A stretch of 64,000 bases of DNA. It comes from Puniceibacterium sp. IMCC21224. GTDB taxonomy: Bacteria > Pseudomonadota > Alphaproteobacteria > Rhodobacterales > Rhodobacteraceae. Shown piece by piece: positions 1 to 10,946 of this stretch. The notes beneath the pieces were generated by a model. The model was not told the DNA's origin, ran no database searches, and was given only the letters and a program-made list of their open reading frames with translations. The stretch spans positions 186,001-250,000 of the forward strand of contig NZ_LDPY01000001.1 of the NCBI RefSeq assembly GCF_001038505.1, written 5' to 3'. Each line of letters starts with the position of its first letter. Position 1 is the stretch's first letter. The position numbers and the translations under genes were made by a program.

Positions 1-546
1 CGCGCGCGCTATGATTCCGTTGTGACCTCGGGGGGGATCGGGCCGACCCATGACGACATCACCGCCGACTGCATCGCGGCCGCATTTGGCGTCGGCATCA
101 CGGTGCGCGATGACGCGCGGGCGCTGCTTCAGGCGCATTACGACCGCAGCGGCAAAGAGTTCAATGAGGCCCGCCAACGCATGGCCCGCATCCCCGACGG
201 CGCAACGCTGATCGACAATCCAGTGTCGGTTGCGCCCGGCTTTACGCTGGAGAATGTGCATGTCATGGCCGGGGTGCCGTCCGTGTTTCAGGCCATGGTT
301 GCATCTGTGCTGCCGACACTCACCGGCGGCGCGCCACTGCTGTCACAAACCCTGCGCATCCAGCGCGGCGAAGGTGATATCGCTGGCCCGCTCGGCGCAC
401 TGGCGCAGGAATATTCCGATCTGCAAATGGGATCTTACCCGTTTCAGGAAAACGGCGTTTACGGCGCCAATGTGGTGATCCGGGGCACCGATCCCGCGCA
501 AGTTCACGCCGCCATCGCCAAACTTTCTGATCTGTTTCCTGCATGA
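1..546 (+). CDS. CinA-type molybdopterin-binding protein, 5' end missing
   Basis: The reading frame is open from the first base of the window, so the true start lies to the left; 181 codons remain. The motif TSGGIGPTHDD near the visible N-terminus is the hallmark of the MoCF_biosynth/CinA N-terminal fold, which binds molybdopterin or nucleotide-like ligands. The protein stops after this domain, so it seems to be the stand-alone type without the C-terminal CinA deamidase domain. The stop codon overlaps the ATG of the next gene (ATGA), which suggests a translationally coupled operon. The exact substrate cannot be told from the sequence. Confidence 0.85.
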   Translation, partial: RARYDSVVTSGGIGPTHDDITADCIAAAFGVGITVRDDARALLQAHYDRSGKEFNEARQRMARIPDGATLIDNPVSVAPGFTLENVHVMAGVPSVFQAMVASVLPTLTGGAPLLSQTLRIQRGEGDIAGPLGALAQEYSDLQMGSYPFQENGVYGANVVIRGTDPAQVHAAIAKLSDLFPA

Positions 547-1280
547 CACCAGACCTGTCTCAGCTCTATGCCGTGACCGAGGCAACATGGCCCGCCGCCA
601 CACAGCAAGAGACCCCGGTCTTTACCTTGCGCAACGGCGCTGGCGGCGGAAAACGCGTGTCAGCGGCGACTGCGCGACCCGGCTGGACCCCCGACGATAT
701 CCCCGCCGCGGCCGACGCGATGCGGGCCATGGGGCAGGACCCACTGTTCATGCTGCGCGCTGGTGAGGATGCGCTGGATCAGGCGCTGGCTGATGCAGGT
801 TATGTGGTGATTGACCCGGTACATGCCCTGATCTGCCCCATCGCACAACTAACCGACCTGCCGATCCCCCGCGTCACCGCCTTTGCGATTTGGGAACCGC
901 TGGCCATCATGCGCGAGATCTGGGCCGCAGGTGGCATCGGCCCGGCGCGGATCGGGGTCATGCAGCGCGCGCAGGGGCCCAAAACCGGGCTTTTTGGCCG
1001 CACCGGCGACAAACCGGCGGGCGCCGGGTATTGCGCCATCCACGACGGTATCGCGATGGTCCACGCGCTGGAAATCACGCAGGCGTATCGTAGCAAGGGT
1101 CTGGGCAAGTGGATGATGCGCTGCGCTGCGATCTGGGCCGAACGTCAGGGGGCCACGCATATGGCCGTGCTCTGCACCACCGCGAATGTCGGGGCCAACG
1201 CGCTCTATGCTTCGCTTGGGCTGACGCTGGTGGGCGGCTACCACTACCGCATCCGCAAAGACAAAGGGACCGCATCATGA
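543..1280 (+). CDS. GNAT family N-acetyltransferase
   Basis: A 245-residue protein. The C-terminal half carries a GNAT fold: YRSKGLGKWMM, around residue 180, is the acetyl-CoA pyrophosphate loop (R/Q-x-x-G-x-G/A), followed by an alternating helix and strand ending in NALYASLGL. The N-terminal 120 residues are less typical and probably form a degenerate second half. It overlaps the upstream gene by four bases and the next gene by four bases (ATGA at both junctions), so the three are probably one transcript. The substrate acetylated is unknown. Confidence 0.85.
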   Translation: MTPDLSQLYAVTEATWPAATQQETPVFTLRNGAGGGKRVSAATARPGWTPDDIPAAADAMRAMGQDPLFMLRAGEDALDQALADAGYVVIDPVHALICPIAQLTDLPIPRVTAFAIWEPLAIMREIWAAGGIGPARIGVMQRAQGPKTGLFGRTGDKPAGAGYCAIHDGIAMVHALEITQAYRSKGLGKWMMRCAAIWAERQGATHMAVLCTTANVGANALYASLGLTLVGGYHYRIRKDKGTAS

Positions 1281-1846
1281 CCCGTGACATGCCAACCGCG
1301 CTCAACCTGCCGTCTGTGGACCCGCTGCCACCCGCCACACAGAAATATTTCGACATCTGCCAGGACAAGCTGGGCATGGTCCCGAACGTTCTGCACGCCC
1401 ATGCCTTTGATATCGACAAACTCAATGCCTTTGCCGCGCTGTACAACGATTTGATGCTGGCGGATTCGGGCCTGAACAAACTTGAGCGCGAAATGATTGC
1501 CGTTGTCGTGTCGTCGATCAACAAATGTTTTTACTGCCTGACCGCCCACGGCGCTGCGGTGCGCCAACTGTCAGGCGATCCAAAGTTGGGTGAAATGCTG
1601 GTGATGAACTGGCGCGTAGCCGAGTTGACGCCGCGCCACAGCGCCATGCTGACCTTTGCCGAAAAGATCACAAAAGCCAGCGCAGAGGTGCAAGAGCCGG
1701 ACCGCGCCGCCCTGCGCGACGCAGGATTCACCGACCGCGATATCTGGGACATCGCCAATGTCACCGGCTTTTTCAACATGACCAACCGAGTGGCCAGCGC
1801 CACCGACATGCGCCCGAATGACGAATACCATTCGCAGGCGCGCTAA
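1277..1846 (+). CDS. Peroxidase-related (AhpD-like) carboxymuconolactone decarboxylase-fold protein
   Basis: A 189-residue protein starting at the ATG that overlaps the stop codon of the GNAT gene; the frame is open further upstream, but that part only shadows the GNAT gene. The pair KCFYC (about residues 83-87) followed by TAHGAAV is the CxxC...H active site of the AhpD/CMD fold, which acts as a disulfide-based alkylhydroperoxidase. Length and motif fit the family of uncharacterised peroxidase-related enzymes. The physiological reductant and peroxide are not evident. The 3' end overlaps the start of the OmpA gene by 29 bases in another frame. Confidence 0.88.
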   Translation: MTRDMPTALNLPSVDPLPPATQKYFDICQDKLGMVPNVLHAHAFDIDKLNAFAALYNDLMLADSGLNKLEREMIAVVVSSINKCFYCLTAHGAAVRQLSGDPKLGEMLVMNWRVAELTPRHSAMLTFAEKITKASAEVQEPDRAALRDAGFTDRDIWDIANVTGFFNMTNRVASATDMRPNDEYHSQAR

Positions 1847-2801
1847 AGCGGCACTGGCGGCGCTGCTGATCGGCGGCGCTGGCCCCGCAGCAGCGCTGGA
1901 TCTGAGCCTGCCCTCAGGTGCCCGGATGACTCACGAGGACACGACCGACCCCGGCAGCTACCGGCTGCCGATCGGCAACTGGACGCTGGAAACCGGCCTG
2001 CCGGTGCGGCGGGTTGAAGGTCGCGTCACCCGGCAGGCCTGGCGCATTCCGGGTCAGAGCGCCACAACCCTGCAATTGATGACCCCCCTGCGCGAGCAGA
2101 TCGAGGCCGCAGGCTATACCATCCTGCATCAGTGCCCGTCACAAACCTGTGGCGGCTTTGATTTCCGGTTTGACACCGAGGTGCTGCAAGGCCCCGATAT
2201 GTATGTCGACCTTGCCGATTTTCGGTTTCTTGCGGCAGTCCAGCAGACGAATGGCGGTGACGCGCTTGGCCTGATTGTCAGCCGCAGTGCCAGTGCCGGA
2301 TACGTCCAGATCATCCGCGCCGGTGCTGCATTCACCAAGCTCAGCACCAGCGCGCCCGAGGCACCGCCGCCCCTCGCGCCGCTGCCCCTCGCGCCGCTGC
2401 CCCTCGCGCCGCTGCCTATCGAACTTGGCGGACTTGCCGACCGGCTCGACTCTGCGGGCCATGTGGTGCTCCCCGATCTGCGCTTTGACAGTGGAAAGGC
2501 TGGGCTGGGGGCTGATGATATTGAGTCGCTGGATACACTGGCCGCATATCTTGCCGCACGCCCGAACGCACGGTTGGTCATCGTCGGTCACACCGATGCC
2601 ACCGGATCGCTTGAGGGCAATATCGCCCTGTCGCGCCGCCGTGCTCAGGCGGCGGTTGACTATCTTACCGGCCACGGTGTCGCGCGCACGCGGCTTTCGG
2701 CGCAGGGGGCGGGATATCTCTCTCCGATCACCACCAACACGACCGAAGATGGCCGTATGGCCAACCGCCGGATTGAAGCGGTGTTGTTACCCGACCCCTG
2801 A
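1818..2801 (+). CDS. OmpA family outer-membrane/periplasmic protein with proline-rich linker
   Basis: A 327-residue protein with a signal peptide (RRR, hydrophobic core, cleavage near AAA). The middle part, with a CPSQTCGGF segment, resembles the DUF4892-type domain found ahead of OmpA domains. A linker APLPLAPLPLAPLP is encoded by three perfect 15-bp repeats. Residues from about 215 form the OmpA C-terminal peptidoglycan-binding domain: GHTDATGS, then ALSRRRAQAAVDYL, then NRRIE. The start lies 29 bases inside the preceding gene; it is favoured because only this ATG gives a complete signal peptide. Likely role: tethering the envelope to the cell wall. Confidence 0.85.
   Translation: MTNTIRRRAKAALAALLIGGAGPAAALDLSLPSGARMTHEDTTDPGSYRLPIGNWTLETGLPVRRVEGRVTRQAWRIPGQSATTLQLMTPLREQIEAAGYTILHQCPSQTCGGFDFRFDTEVLQGPDMYVDLADFRFLAAVQQTNGGDALGLIVSRSASAGYVQIIRAGAAFTKLSTSAPEAPPPLAPLPLAPLPLAPLPIELGGLADRLDSAGHVVLPDLRFDSGKAGLGADDIESLDTLAAYLAARPNARLVIVGHTDATGSLEGNIALSRRRAQAAVDYLTGHGVARTRLSAQGAGYLSPITTNTTEDGRMANRRIEAVLLPDP
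2371..2415 (+). repeat. Three perfect 15-bp tandem repeats inside the OmpA gene
   Basis: The unit CCCTCGCGCCGCTGC occurs three times head to tail and encodes the repeated pentapeptide PLAPL of the linker. Because the unit is a multiple of three, copy number can change by slippage without breaking the frame. Confidence 0.95.
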
Positions 2802-2810
2802 ATCGCCCAC

Positions 2811-2839
2811 AAAAAAACGCCCCGGTGTTACCCGAGGCG
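2811..2839 (-). terminator. Rho-independent terminator of the LysR gene
   Basis: Read on the minus strand, a GC-rich stem (CGCCTCGG / CCGGGGCG, with one G-U wobble) is followed by seven T residues. It lies just past the 3' end of the minus-strand LysR gene. The one imperfect pair is a wobble only in the minus-strand RNA, which supports this orientation. It may also stop transcripts arriving from the OmpA operon. Confidence 0.75.
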
Positions 2840-2874
2840 TCAAGGCGGCCTTACGAGGGCAGGAGGAAATAGTC

Positions 2875-3780
2875 TTACCAGTCAACAGGGCCTTTTTCGA
2901 CAAAGGCCTGGACCAGAAAATCGATGAATGCGCGCACTTTGGGCTGGGTAAAGCGGCCCGGCGGATAGACCGCATAGATGCCTTGGATTTCAACGGGAAG
3001 ATCCGGAATCGCATCCTCGACCAGCCCCTTTTCCATTGCATCAGAATACAGGAACGACGGCAGATAGGCGATCCCCAGACCGGCCACGCAGGCGTTTAGT
3101 AGCGATTGCCCATCATTTACCGACAACCAGCCCGCGGTGCGGATCTGCCGTTTTTCACCGCTTGGCGCAGTTACTTTCCAGACATTGCCGCTGGCCTGAT
3201 TGGAATAGTGCAGCAGCTTGTGATCGTTGAGATCGTCGATCTTCGTCGGTCGGCCAAATTTCTGAAAATAGCCGGGCGACGCGATCATCCGCTTGGTGGT
3301 TTCGGTCAGCTTGCGGGCGCGCAGGGTGCTGTCCTCAAGCTCTCCGATCCGCACGGCCATATCAAAGCCTTCGGATATCAGTTCAACAAAGCGGTTGTTC
3401 AGTACCATATTGACGGTAATGTCAGGAAATTCAGCTAGGAAATCGCCCAAGACCGGGCTTAGATGATTGACGCCAAAATCCGTCGCGACCGAGATACGCA
3501 ACAGCCCGGACGGCGCAGATTGCATCGACGTCACCAGTGCGTCGGCCTCGCCCGCGTCGTTCAGGACACGTCGGGCGCGATCATAATAAGCCAGCCCGAT
3601 CTCGGTTGGGCTGACCCGACGGGTGGTGCGGTTCAGCAGACGCGCCCCCAGGCGCGCCTCGAGTGACGAGACATGCTTGGACACTGCGGATTTCGAGATA
3701 CCCATCTTTTTTGCGGCATCGGTAAAGCCGCCCTGATCCACGACCGTGGCAAAGGCCTCCATTTCCGTCAGACGATCCAT
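2875..3780 (-). CDS. LysR family transcriptional regulator
   Basis: A 301-residue LysR-type regulator: winged HTH at residues 1-60 (MDRLTEMEAFATVVDQGGF, then KMGISKSAVSKHVSSLE), and a substrate-binding domain after about residue 90. The start is the ATG at 3780, preceded by AAGGA at eight bases; an upstream in-frame ATG would add 19 residues unlike the family. The neighbour upstream is a divergent-side intergenic stretch, not an obvious target gene, so the effector and regulon are unknown. The closest kind is the group that represses its own neighbourhood through T-N11-A boxes. Confidence 0.9.
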   Translation of the reverse strand: MDRLTEMEAFATVVDQGGFTDAAKKMGISKSAVSKHVSSLEARLGARLLNRTTRRVSPTEIGLAYYDRARRVLNDAGEADALVTSMQSAPSGLLRISVATDFGVNHLSPVLGDFLAEFPDITVNMVLNNRFVELISEGFDMAVRIGELEDSTLRARKLTETTKRMIASPGYFQKFGRPTKIDDLNDHKLLHYSNQASGNVWKVTAPSGEKRQIRTAGWLSVNDGQSLLNACVAGLGIAYLPSFLYSDAMEKGLVEDAIPDLPVEIQGIYAVYPPGRFTQPKVRAFIDFLVQAFVEKGPVDW

Positions 3781-4037
3781 TCCCGGTTCCTTCAGTATTT
3801 CTCTGGTTGGCCTAGGTATGGGCGGCAATTTGGGCACAAAAGCGGCGCGAGGCGGACAATACAGGGGTCATTGCGTACTTGTCCGGGTTTTAGAAACGAT
3901 GGAACCGCCAGTTTATCGCAATCATCGCCATGGCGATTCCCGACCTGGAACCGATATATTGGGCATATGATCCAAGTATGATCACCATATGGTATAGCCG
4001 TGATGCTGGTGCAATTTAACGCCTAAGCCGCACCCAG

Positions 4038-6149
<2,112 letters not shown>

Positions 6150-6183
6150 TCACCCTGGGCGCGCGGCGTTTGGGTTGTAAACC

Positions 6184-6531
6184 TTAGTTGCTGGCGAATT
6201 GCAGGCCGGTACGGTCGGCGCTGACCTGCACCGAATCGCCAACACGGGCAAAGCGGTAGAACACGTCGCGCGCATCCGGCACGCCAAAGGCCACGGCATC
6301 ACCATCCTGCATCAGCATGATCATCCGGCGCGGCGCGTAGGTGCTGACACCCGGGGTATAGGTCGCGACAACTTCGTAACCGGCTCCAGTGTCGGTCCAG
6401 TAGACGCTCATGTCGATGCCACCCTCGTGCAGGGTCGCCCCCATCTGCGGTGCAGTCAGGCTGATGTCATCAGCAACAGCGGCAGTGGCGCTAAGCGCGG
6501 CGACGGTCGTCAGGGCAAGTACAAATTTCAT
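6184..6531 (-). CDS. Small exported protein of unknown function
   Basis: A 115-residue protein with a clear signal peptide (MKFVLALTTVAALSATAAVA, cleavage after AVA), so the mature periplasmic part is about 95 residues. It holds no cysteines and no motif I recognise; the segment YAPRRMIMLMQDGDAV suggests a small beta-rich domain. The start at 6531 is chosen because it begins the signal peptide; the frame is open for 58 codons upstream, but these are arginine- and proline-rich and unlike a leader. It stands alone between fadH and the msr operon. Function unknown. Confidence 0.7.
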   Translation of the reverse strand: MKFVLALTTVAALSATAAVADDISLTAPQMGATLHEGGIDMSVYWTDTGAGYEVVATYTPGVSTYAPRRMIMLMQDGDAVAFGVPDARDVFYRFARVGDSVQVSADRTGLQFASN

Positions 6532-6725
6532 GGCTGGCTCGCTTTCTAATCTCGTTATGTTCATTGGTCGGGGACGCGCTCCGACACTCTGGGAACGAAC
6601 ATATGCTGCGATGCAGCGATGGACTACGGGCGTTCTGGTCATAGCCGCCATGAGCCTGACACGGGTAGGACGCCCCACCCCTGTGGGTATCCCGCGTCTG
6701 TTCACCGCCCACCCATCTAATGCAT

Positions 6726-6756
6726 AAAAGACCCGTCAGACCGGATCTGACGGGTC
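6726..6756 (-). terminator. Rho-independent terminator of the msrB-msrA operon
   Basis: An 11-bp perfect stem (GACCCGTCAGA / TCTGACGGGTC) with a five-base loop is followed on the minus strand by TTTT. It sits about 30 bases past the msrA stop codon. Confidence 0.85.
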
Positions 6757-6786
6757 ACACAAGACGCTAACGTGCTGTTTTAACGA

Positions 6787-7293
6787 TTATTCAGCCGCGT
6801 CCCGATGGGGCAGCACCCAACCCGGTCGGACAAAATGGCAGGTATAGCCATTGGGCACCCGCTCAAGATAATCCTGATGCTCGGCCTCAGCCTGCCAGAA
6901 CGGCCCTACGGGTTCCAGCTCAGTCACTACCTTGCCCGGCCAAAGGCCCGAGGCATCCACATCAGCAATCGTCTCTTGCGCTACCGCCTTTTGATCATCG
7001 TTGACATAATAGATCGCTGATCGGTAGCTCAGCCCGATATCATTGCCTTGCCGGTTCTTGGTGGTCGGGTCGTGGATCTGAAAGAACACCTCGAGAATGC
7101 GGCGGTAGCTGGTCACTTTGGGGTCAAAGACAATCTCGATTCCCTCGGCATGGGTGCCGTGATTGCGGTAGGTCGCATTCGCCACGTCGCCGCCAGTATA
7201 ACCGACCCGAGTGCCCGTAACCCCTGGCAGTCTGCGGATCAGATCCTGCATGCCCCAAAAGCAACCACCAGCCAGAACTGCACGCTCGCTCAT
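6787..7293 (-). CDS. msrA: Peptide-methionine (S)-S-oxide reductase MsrA
   Basis: A 168-residue MsrA. GGCFWG at residues 9-14 holds the catalytic Cys11; YTGG and HDPTT and the segment [10 protein letters not shown] are family landmarks. It reduces the S epimer of methionine sulfoxide in oxidised proteins, drawing electrons from thioredoxin. Its ATG overlaps the stop of msrB by four bases, so the two stereospecific repair enzymes are translated as a coupled pair and share the terminator downstream. There is no signal peptide, so it acts in the cytoplasm. Confidence 0.95.
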   Translation of the reverse strand: MSERAVLAGGCFWGMQDLIRRLPGVTGTRVGYTGGDVANATYRNHGTHAEGIEIVFDPKVTSYRRILEVFFQIHDPTTKNRQGNDIGLSYRSAIYYVNDDQKAVAQETIADVDASGLWPGKVVTELEPVGPFWQAEAEHQDYLERVPNGYTCHFVRPGWVLPHRDAAE

Positions 7294-7739
7294 GCCACGT
7301 CCTCCACCTGATCAAGATAGGCCGCGTAGCCTTCGGCCTCCATGTCCTCGCGCGCAATAAACCGCAGCGAGGCACCGTTGATGCAATAGCGCAAGCCGCC
7401 CCGATCTGCGGGCCCATCGGGAAAGACGTGCCCCAGATGCGAATCACCGTGGGTCGAGCGGACCTCCGTCCGGATCATACCCAGTGTACCATCGCGCAGC
7501 TCGTTCACATGGGCGGGCTCGATCGGTTTGGTAAAGCTGGGCCAGCCGCAGCCACTCTCGTATTTGTCACCGCTGGCGAACAGCGGCTCACCGCTGACGA
7601 TGTCGACGTAAATCCCGACCGCCTTATTGTCGAGCCAGGCGCCCGTCCCCGGCCGTTCGGTGCCGTTTTCCTGTGTCACCCTGTACTGTTCCGGCGTCAG
7701 CGTCGCGATCACGTCCGGATCTTTGATATATCGGGTCAT
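7290..7739 (-). CDS. msrB: Peptide-methionine (R)-S-oxide reductase MsrB (no zinc motifs)
   Basis: A 149-residue MsrB with the landmarks GCGWPSF (residues 63-69) and RYCIN (catalytic Cys119). It reduces the R epimer of methionine sulfoxide. The two CxxC zinc-binding pairs present in E. coli MsrB are absent ([13 protein letters not shown] has none), so this is the zinc-less form. Cys64 in GCGWPSF is a possible resolving residue. It is the first gene of the msrB-msrA operon and has no secretion signal. Confidence 0.93.
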   Translation of the reverse strand: MTRYIKDPDVIATLTPEQYRVTQENGTERPGTGAWLDNKAVGIYVDIVSGEPLFASGDKYESGCGWPSFTKPIEPAHVNELRDGTLGMIRTEVRSTHGDSHLGHVFPDGPADRGGLRYCINGASLRFIAREDMEAEGYAAYLDQVEDVA

Positions 7740-7890
7740 GACAAACTCCCCTTTTGATGTCTGATGCCATTAGATGGGGTTTACAGGGCAAAAGCAAAGC
7801 ACTGTTACATTGGCCTCAGAACCCTGTGATCGCTGGTTTCGGTTCTGCGATCGTCTGCCCATATTGATGTAATGCGGTGGTGGGCAAGCC

Positions 7891-9879
7891 TCAGACCGCA
7901 ATTCGGGGTCGGCCCGACGCTTCGGCGACAATCTCTGCCTCAAGAAACACCTCGCGCGCTTCGGCATCGACTGTCTTGACTGCGCGCCGCAGACTGATGG
8001 TGATATCGACCGCTCCGGCCCGCTCAGCGTCGCGGCGCGCCTCTTGGCCCAGCACGGATTCAAGGTGGGCCATCGCGGTTTCCGAGGCGGAAAAATCCTC
8101 GGGTCCGTGCGCCAGATGCACGCGAAAGCGCCCCTCGGTCGGGGAAGTGACCACACCGCTGCGCCGCATCGTGACCTGACCAACCACGGCACCAATCGCG
8201 TTGGCCACATCCCCATGCTCTGGCAACTCCATCGTACCGTTCAGCCAATCGCCCACCGCCGGATAATAACACCGCGCCGAAGCGCCCAGCCCCACCACCG
8301 GCAGCGCCAACCCGGCTGACAGGCGCAGGATGCCCTGATGACCGCGCAGACCGCCGCGCAGCAATGGATGCCGCGCAAGATCCGCTGCGGGCAGGGTCCA
8401 GCCCTCTTCGGCAAAGGCGGTTTCCAGCAATGCGTATCCCGTCGCCTGCGTCACCGCATCGACGATCATCAATGCCAGCGAATCGGCATCCGCAGCCAGC
8501 TTGTTGCCAGAGCCCGTTCGACGGCGCGCCATCAATTCCAACGCCAGCCGCGCAGCGTCCGCGTCCCAGTCATCAACGCGACCCAGCACATGCACCGCGT
8601 CGGTCGGCGTCACCCCCGCTACCTGCACAAGGCCCCGCGTCACCAGTTTTTGCAACGCCTGCCCTTCGAGCCGCGTTTTCAGCACCCCGCCCAACGGCTG
8701 CACGGTGTCACCGATACGCGCCAGCAGCGCAGCCTCGCGCGGGCTTAACCCTGCCACATCCTGCCCATCGACTGCGCGAACAAAACGGCCGTCATGTTCG
8801 CCCGGCACGACGCTGCGCAACTGCCGTTCCAGTTCGGCACGCAGGTCGGGATTGTGTTGCGCGATCAGCGACACAGGCACCACGCGACGCGGACCAAGGG
8901 TAACGCCACCCGCCAGCCCATCGGCCACGACATGAACCTCGGAATCGCCACCCAGACCATGGGTGCGCATGGCGACCGCCTCGACCATAGTGCGGAATGG
9001 ACCGACGCGGGCACCTTCGGGATCAATCGCTGGTACGCCATTGCGCAGCAGGGCGATATCTGTGGTTGTGCCACCAATATCCGACACCAGCGCATCCCGA
9101 GCGCCCGTCAGCCAGCGCGCACCGACAATGCTGGCCGCAGGACCGCTGAGGATCGTTTCAATCGGGCGCTCCTGCGCCTGCGCCGCCGAAATCAGCGCCC
9201 CGTCACCACGCACCACCATCATTGGCGCCTGAATGCCGACGGCGCGCAGCGTCTCTTCGGCACGTGCGATCAGCCGGTGGGTCAGGCCGATCAGGCGCGC
9301 GTTCAGCACCGCTGTCAACGCCCGCTTTGGCCCACCCAGCCGCGCCGACAACTCGTGCGACATGGTGACGGGCCGACCTGTGACACGCCGCAGCACATCG
9401 CGCGCGGCAAGCTCATGACCAGGATTGCGGGTGCCAAACTGCGCCGCCACGGCAAAGGCAGACACCTGTTGCGCAACCGCCCACACCTCAAGCGCCGCCA
9501 AATCCAGCGGCTCTGTCTCGCCACCCGCATGGTTGTGGCCGCCCGCCAGCACGATCACCGGATCCCCCGCCAGCGCGTCGCGCAACCCGTGAGTTTCCAG
9601 ATCGCGTTCCGCAAAGCCGATATAGACCAGAGCGACCCGGCCACCCTGCCCCTCGACCAGCGCGTTGGTGGCCAGCGTGGTTGATAGCGACGCCATTGCC
9701 ACTTCTGACGCCGCAATCTGCCCCTGCGCCAGAACAGCAAGAACCGCCTCACCGATGCCGATAGCCAGATCACCGCGCGTGGTCAGGGCCTTGGCCTTGG
9801 CGATGACCTGCACCTCATCGCGGATCAGCACTGCGTCTGTGTAGGTGCCACCCGTATCGACCCCAAGCAGAACAGCCAT
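7891..9879 (-). CDS. Hydantoinase/oxoprolinase family protein (HyuA-like, ATP-dependent)
   Basis: A 662-residue protein. The N-terminus [18 protein letters not shown] is the phosphate-1 motif of the hydantoinase/oxoprolinase ASKHA fold; a second, DIGGTTTDIALL, lies near residue 275. Family members open hydantoin, 5-oxoproline or acetone-derived substrates with ATP, usually together with a HyuB partner. No HyuB gene is present here, so it is a lone A subunit whose substrate is unknown. The start at 9879 overlaps the queG stop codon by one base (TGATG), so it is probably cotranscribed with queG; an upstream extension would only run into queG. Confidence 0.85.
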   Translation of the reverse strand: MAVLLGVDTGGTYTDAVLIRDEVQVIAKAKALTTRGDLAIGIGEAVLAVLAQGQIAASEVAMASLSTTLATNALVEGQGGRVALVYIGFAERDLETHGLRDALAGDPVIVLAGGHNHAGGETEPLDLAALEVWAVAQQVSAFAVAAQFGTRNPGHELAARDVLRRVTGRPVTMSHELSARLGGPKRALTAVLNARLIGLTHRLIARAEETLRAVGIQAPMMVVRGDGALISAAQAQERPIETILSGPAASIVGARWLTGARDALVSDIGGTTTDIALLRNGVPAIDPEGARVGPFRTMVEAVAMRTHGLGGDSEVHVVADGLAGGVTLGPRRVVPVSLIAQHNPDLRAELERQLRSVVPGEHDGRFVRAVDGQDVAGLSPREAALLARIGDTVQPLGGVLKTRLEGQALQKLVTRGLVQVAGVTPTDAVHVLGRVDDWDADAARLALELMARRRTGSGNKLAADADSLALMIVDAVTQATGYALLETAFAEEGWTLPAADLARHPLLRGGLRGHQGILRLSAGLALPVVGLGASARCYYPAVGDWLNGTMELPEHGDVANAIGAVVGQVTMRRSGVVTSPTEGRFRVHLAHGPEDFSASETAMAHLESVLGQEARRDAERAGAVDITISLRRAVKTVDAEAREVFLEAEIVAEASGRPRIAV

Positions 9880-10913
9880 CACACAGCCTCCAATCGTGCC
9901 ACCGCCCAGCGGGCAGCGTCCGCCACCACGGGGTCGGGATCGTCGCATAGACCCTGCGCCACGCCGCGCAAAGCTGCCGTACCCGAATTGCCAATGGCAT
10001 AGAGGACGTTGCGAACAAACCGGTTGCGCCCGATCCGCTTGATCGGCGAACCCGAGAACAGCGTTCTGAAAGTTCCGTCATCCAGCACCGCCAAAGCGGC
10101 CAGTTCGGGGGCCACCAATTCCGGGCGGGCCTGATATTTGATCTCATGCGCGGTCTGGGCAAACTTGTTCCACGGGCAGACGGCCAGACAATCGTCGCAG
10201 CCATAAATCCGGTTGCCCAACATCGGGCGCAAGGCCGGATCAACCGGCCCGTGGTGCTCAATCGTCAGATAGGAAATACAGCGGCGCGCATCGAGCTGAT
10301 AGGGCGCAGGAAAGGCCGAGGTCGGACAGATATCCAGACAGGCCCGACAGGATCCGCAATGATCAACCTCTAGCGTATCGATATCCAGCTCCAGCGTGGT
10401 AAACACCGACCCGAGAAAGAACCAGCTGCCCAACTGCCGGCTCACCAGATTGGTGTGTTTGCCCTGCCAACCCAGCCCTGCGGCCTGACCCAGCGGCTTT
10501 TCCGGCACGGGGGCGGTGTCGACAAACACCTTTACCTCGCCTCCCGCCTCGGCAATCAGCCAGCGAGCGAGCCGTTTGAGCCGTTTCTTGAGTACATCGT
10601 GATAGTCGCGGTTCTGGGCATAGACACTGATCGCGCCATGGGCCGGCTGATCCAGAACCGACAGCGGGTCATGTTGCGGGGTATAGGATTCGCCCAGCAT
10701 GATCACGGTCCGTGCCTCGGGCCAGAGCAGCTGCGGTGCGCCGCGCCAATGACTGCGCTCTGCCAGCCAGTGCATCTGACCGTGATGACCACGATCCAGA
10801 AACGCCGCCAGACGATCCGGCACCTGGCCGACATCCCAGGGGCGGCACATCCGGCAAAGGTCGAATCCGACGGCCACCGCCTCGGCCTTGAGCGCCTTGG
10901 TCAGGGCCTGCAT
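9879..10913 (-). CDS. queG: Epoxyqueuosine reductase QueG
   Basis: A 344-residue cobalamin-dependent iron-sulfur enzyme that reduces epoxyqueuosine to queuosine in the anticodon loop of tRNAs with GUN anticodons, the last step of the pathway. Two ferredoxin-like cluster motifs are visible: [16 protein letters not shown] and [25 protein letters not shown] carries the conserved Asp region. A C-terminal HEAT-like stretch recognises tRNA. The ATG at 10913 is chosen; a TTG one codon upstream is possible. The downstream HyuA-like gene overlaps it, an unexplained partner for a tRNA-modification gene. Confidence 0.93.
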   Translation of the reverse strand: MQALTKALKAEAVAVGFDLCRMCRPWDVGQVPDRLAAFLDRGHHGQMHWLAERSHWRGAPQLLWPEARTVIMLGESYTPQHDPLSVLDQPAHGAISVYAQNRDYHDVLKKRLKRLARWLIAEAGGEVKVFVDTAPVPEKPLGQAAGLGWQGKHTNLVSRQLGSWFFLGSVFTTLELDIDTLEVDHCGSCRACLDICPTSAFPAPYQLDARRCISYLTIEHHGPVDPALRPMLGNRIYGCDDCLAVCPWNKFAQTAHEIKYQARPELVAPELAALAVLDDGTFRTLFSGSPIKRIGRNRFVRNVLYAIGNSGTAALRGVAQGLCDDPDPVVADAARWAVARLEAV

Positions 10914-10946
10914 CAACCGACAACCCGCTGAGCCACAGACTGAATT

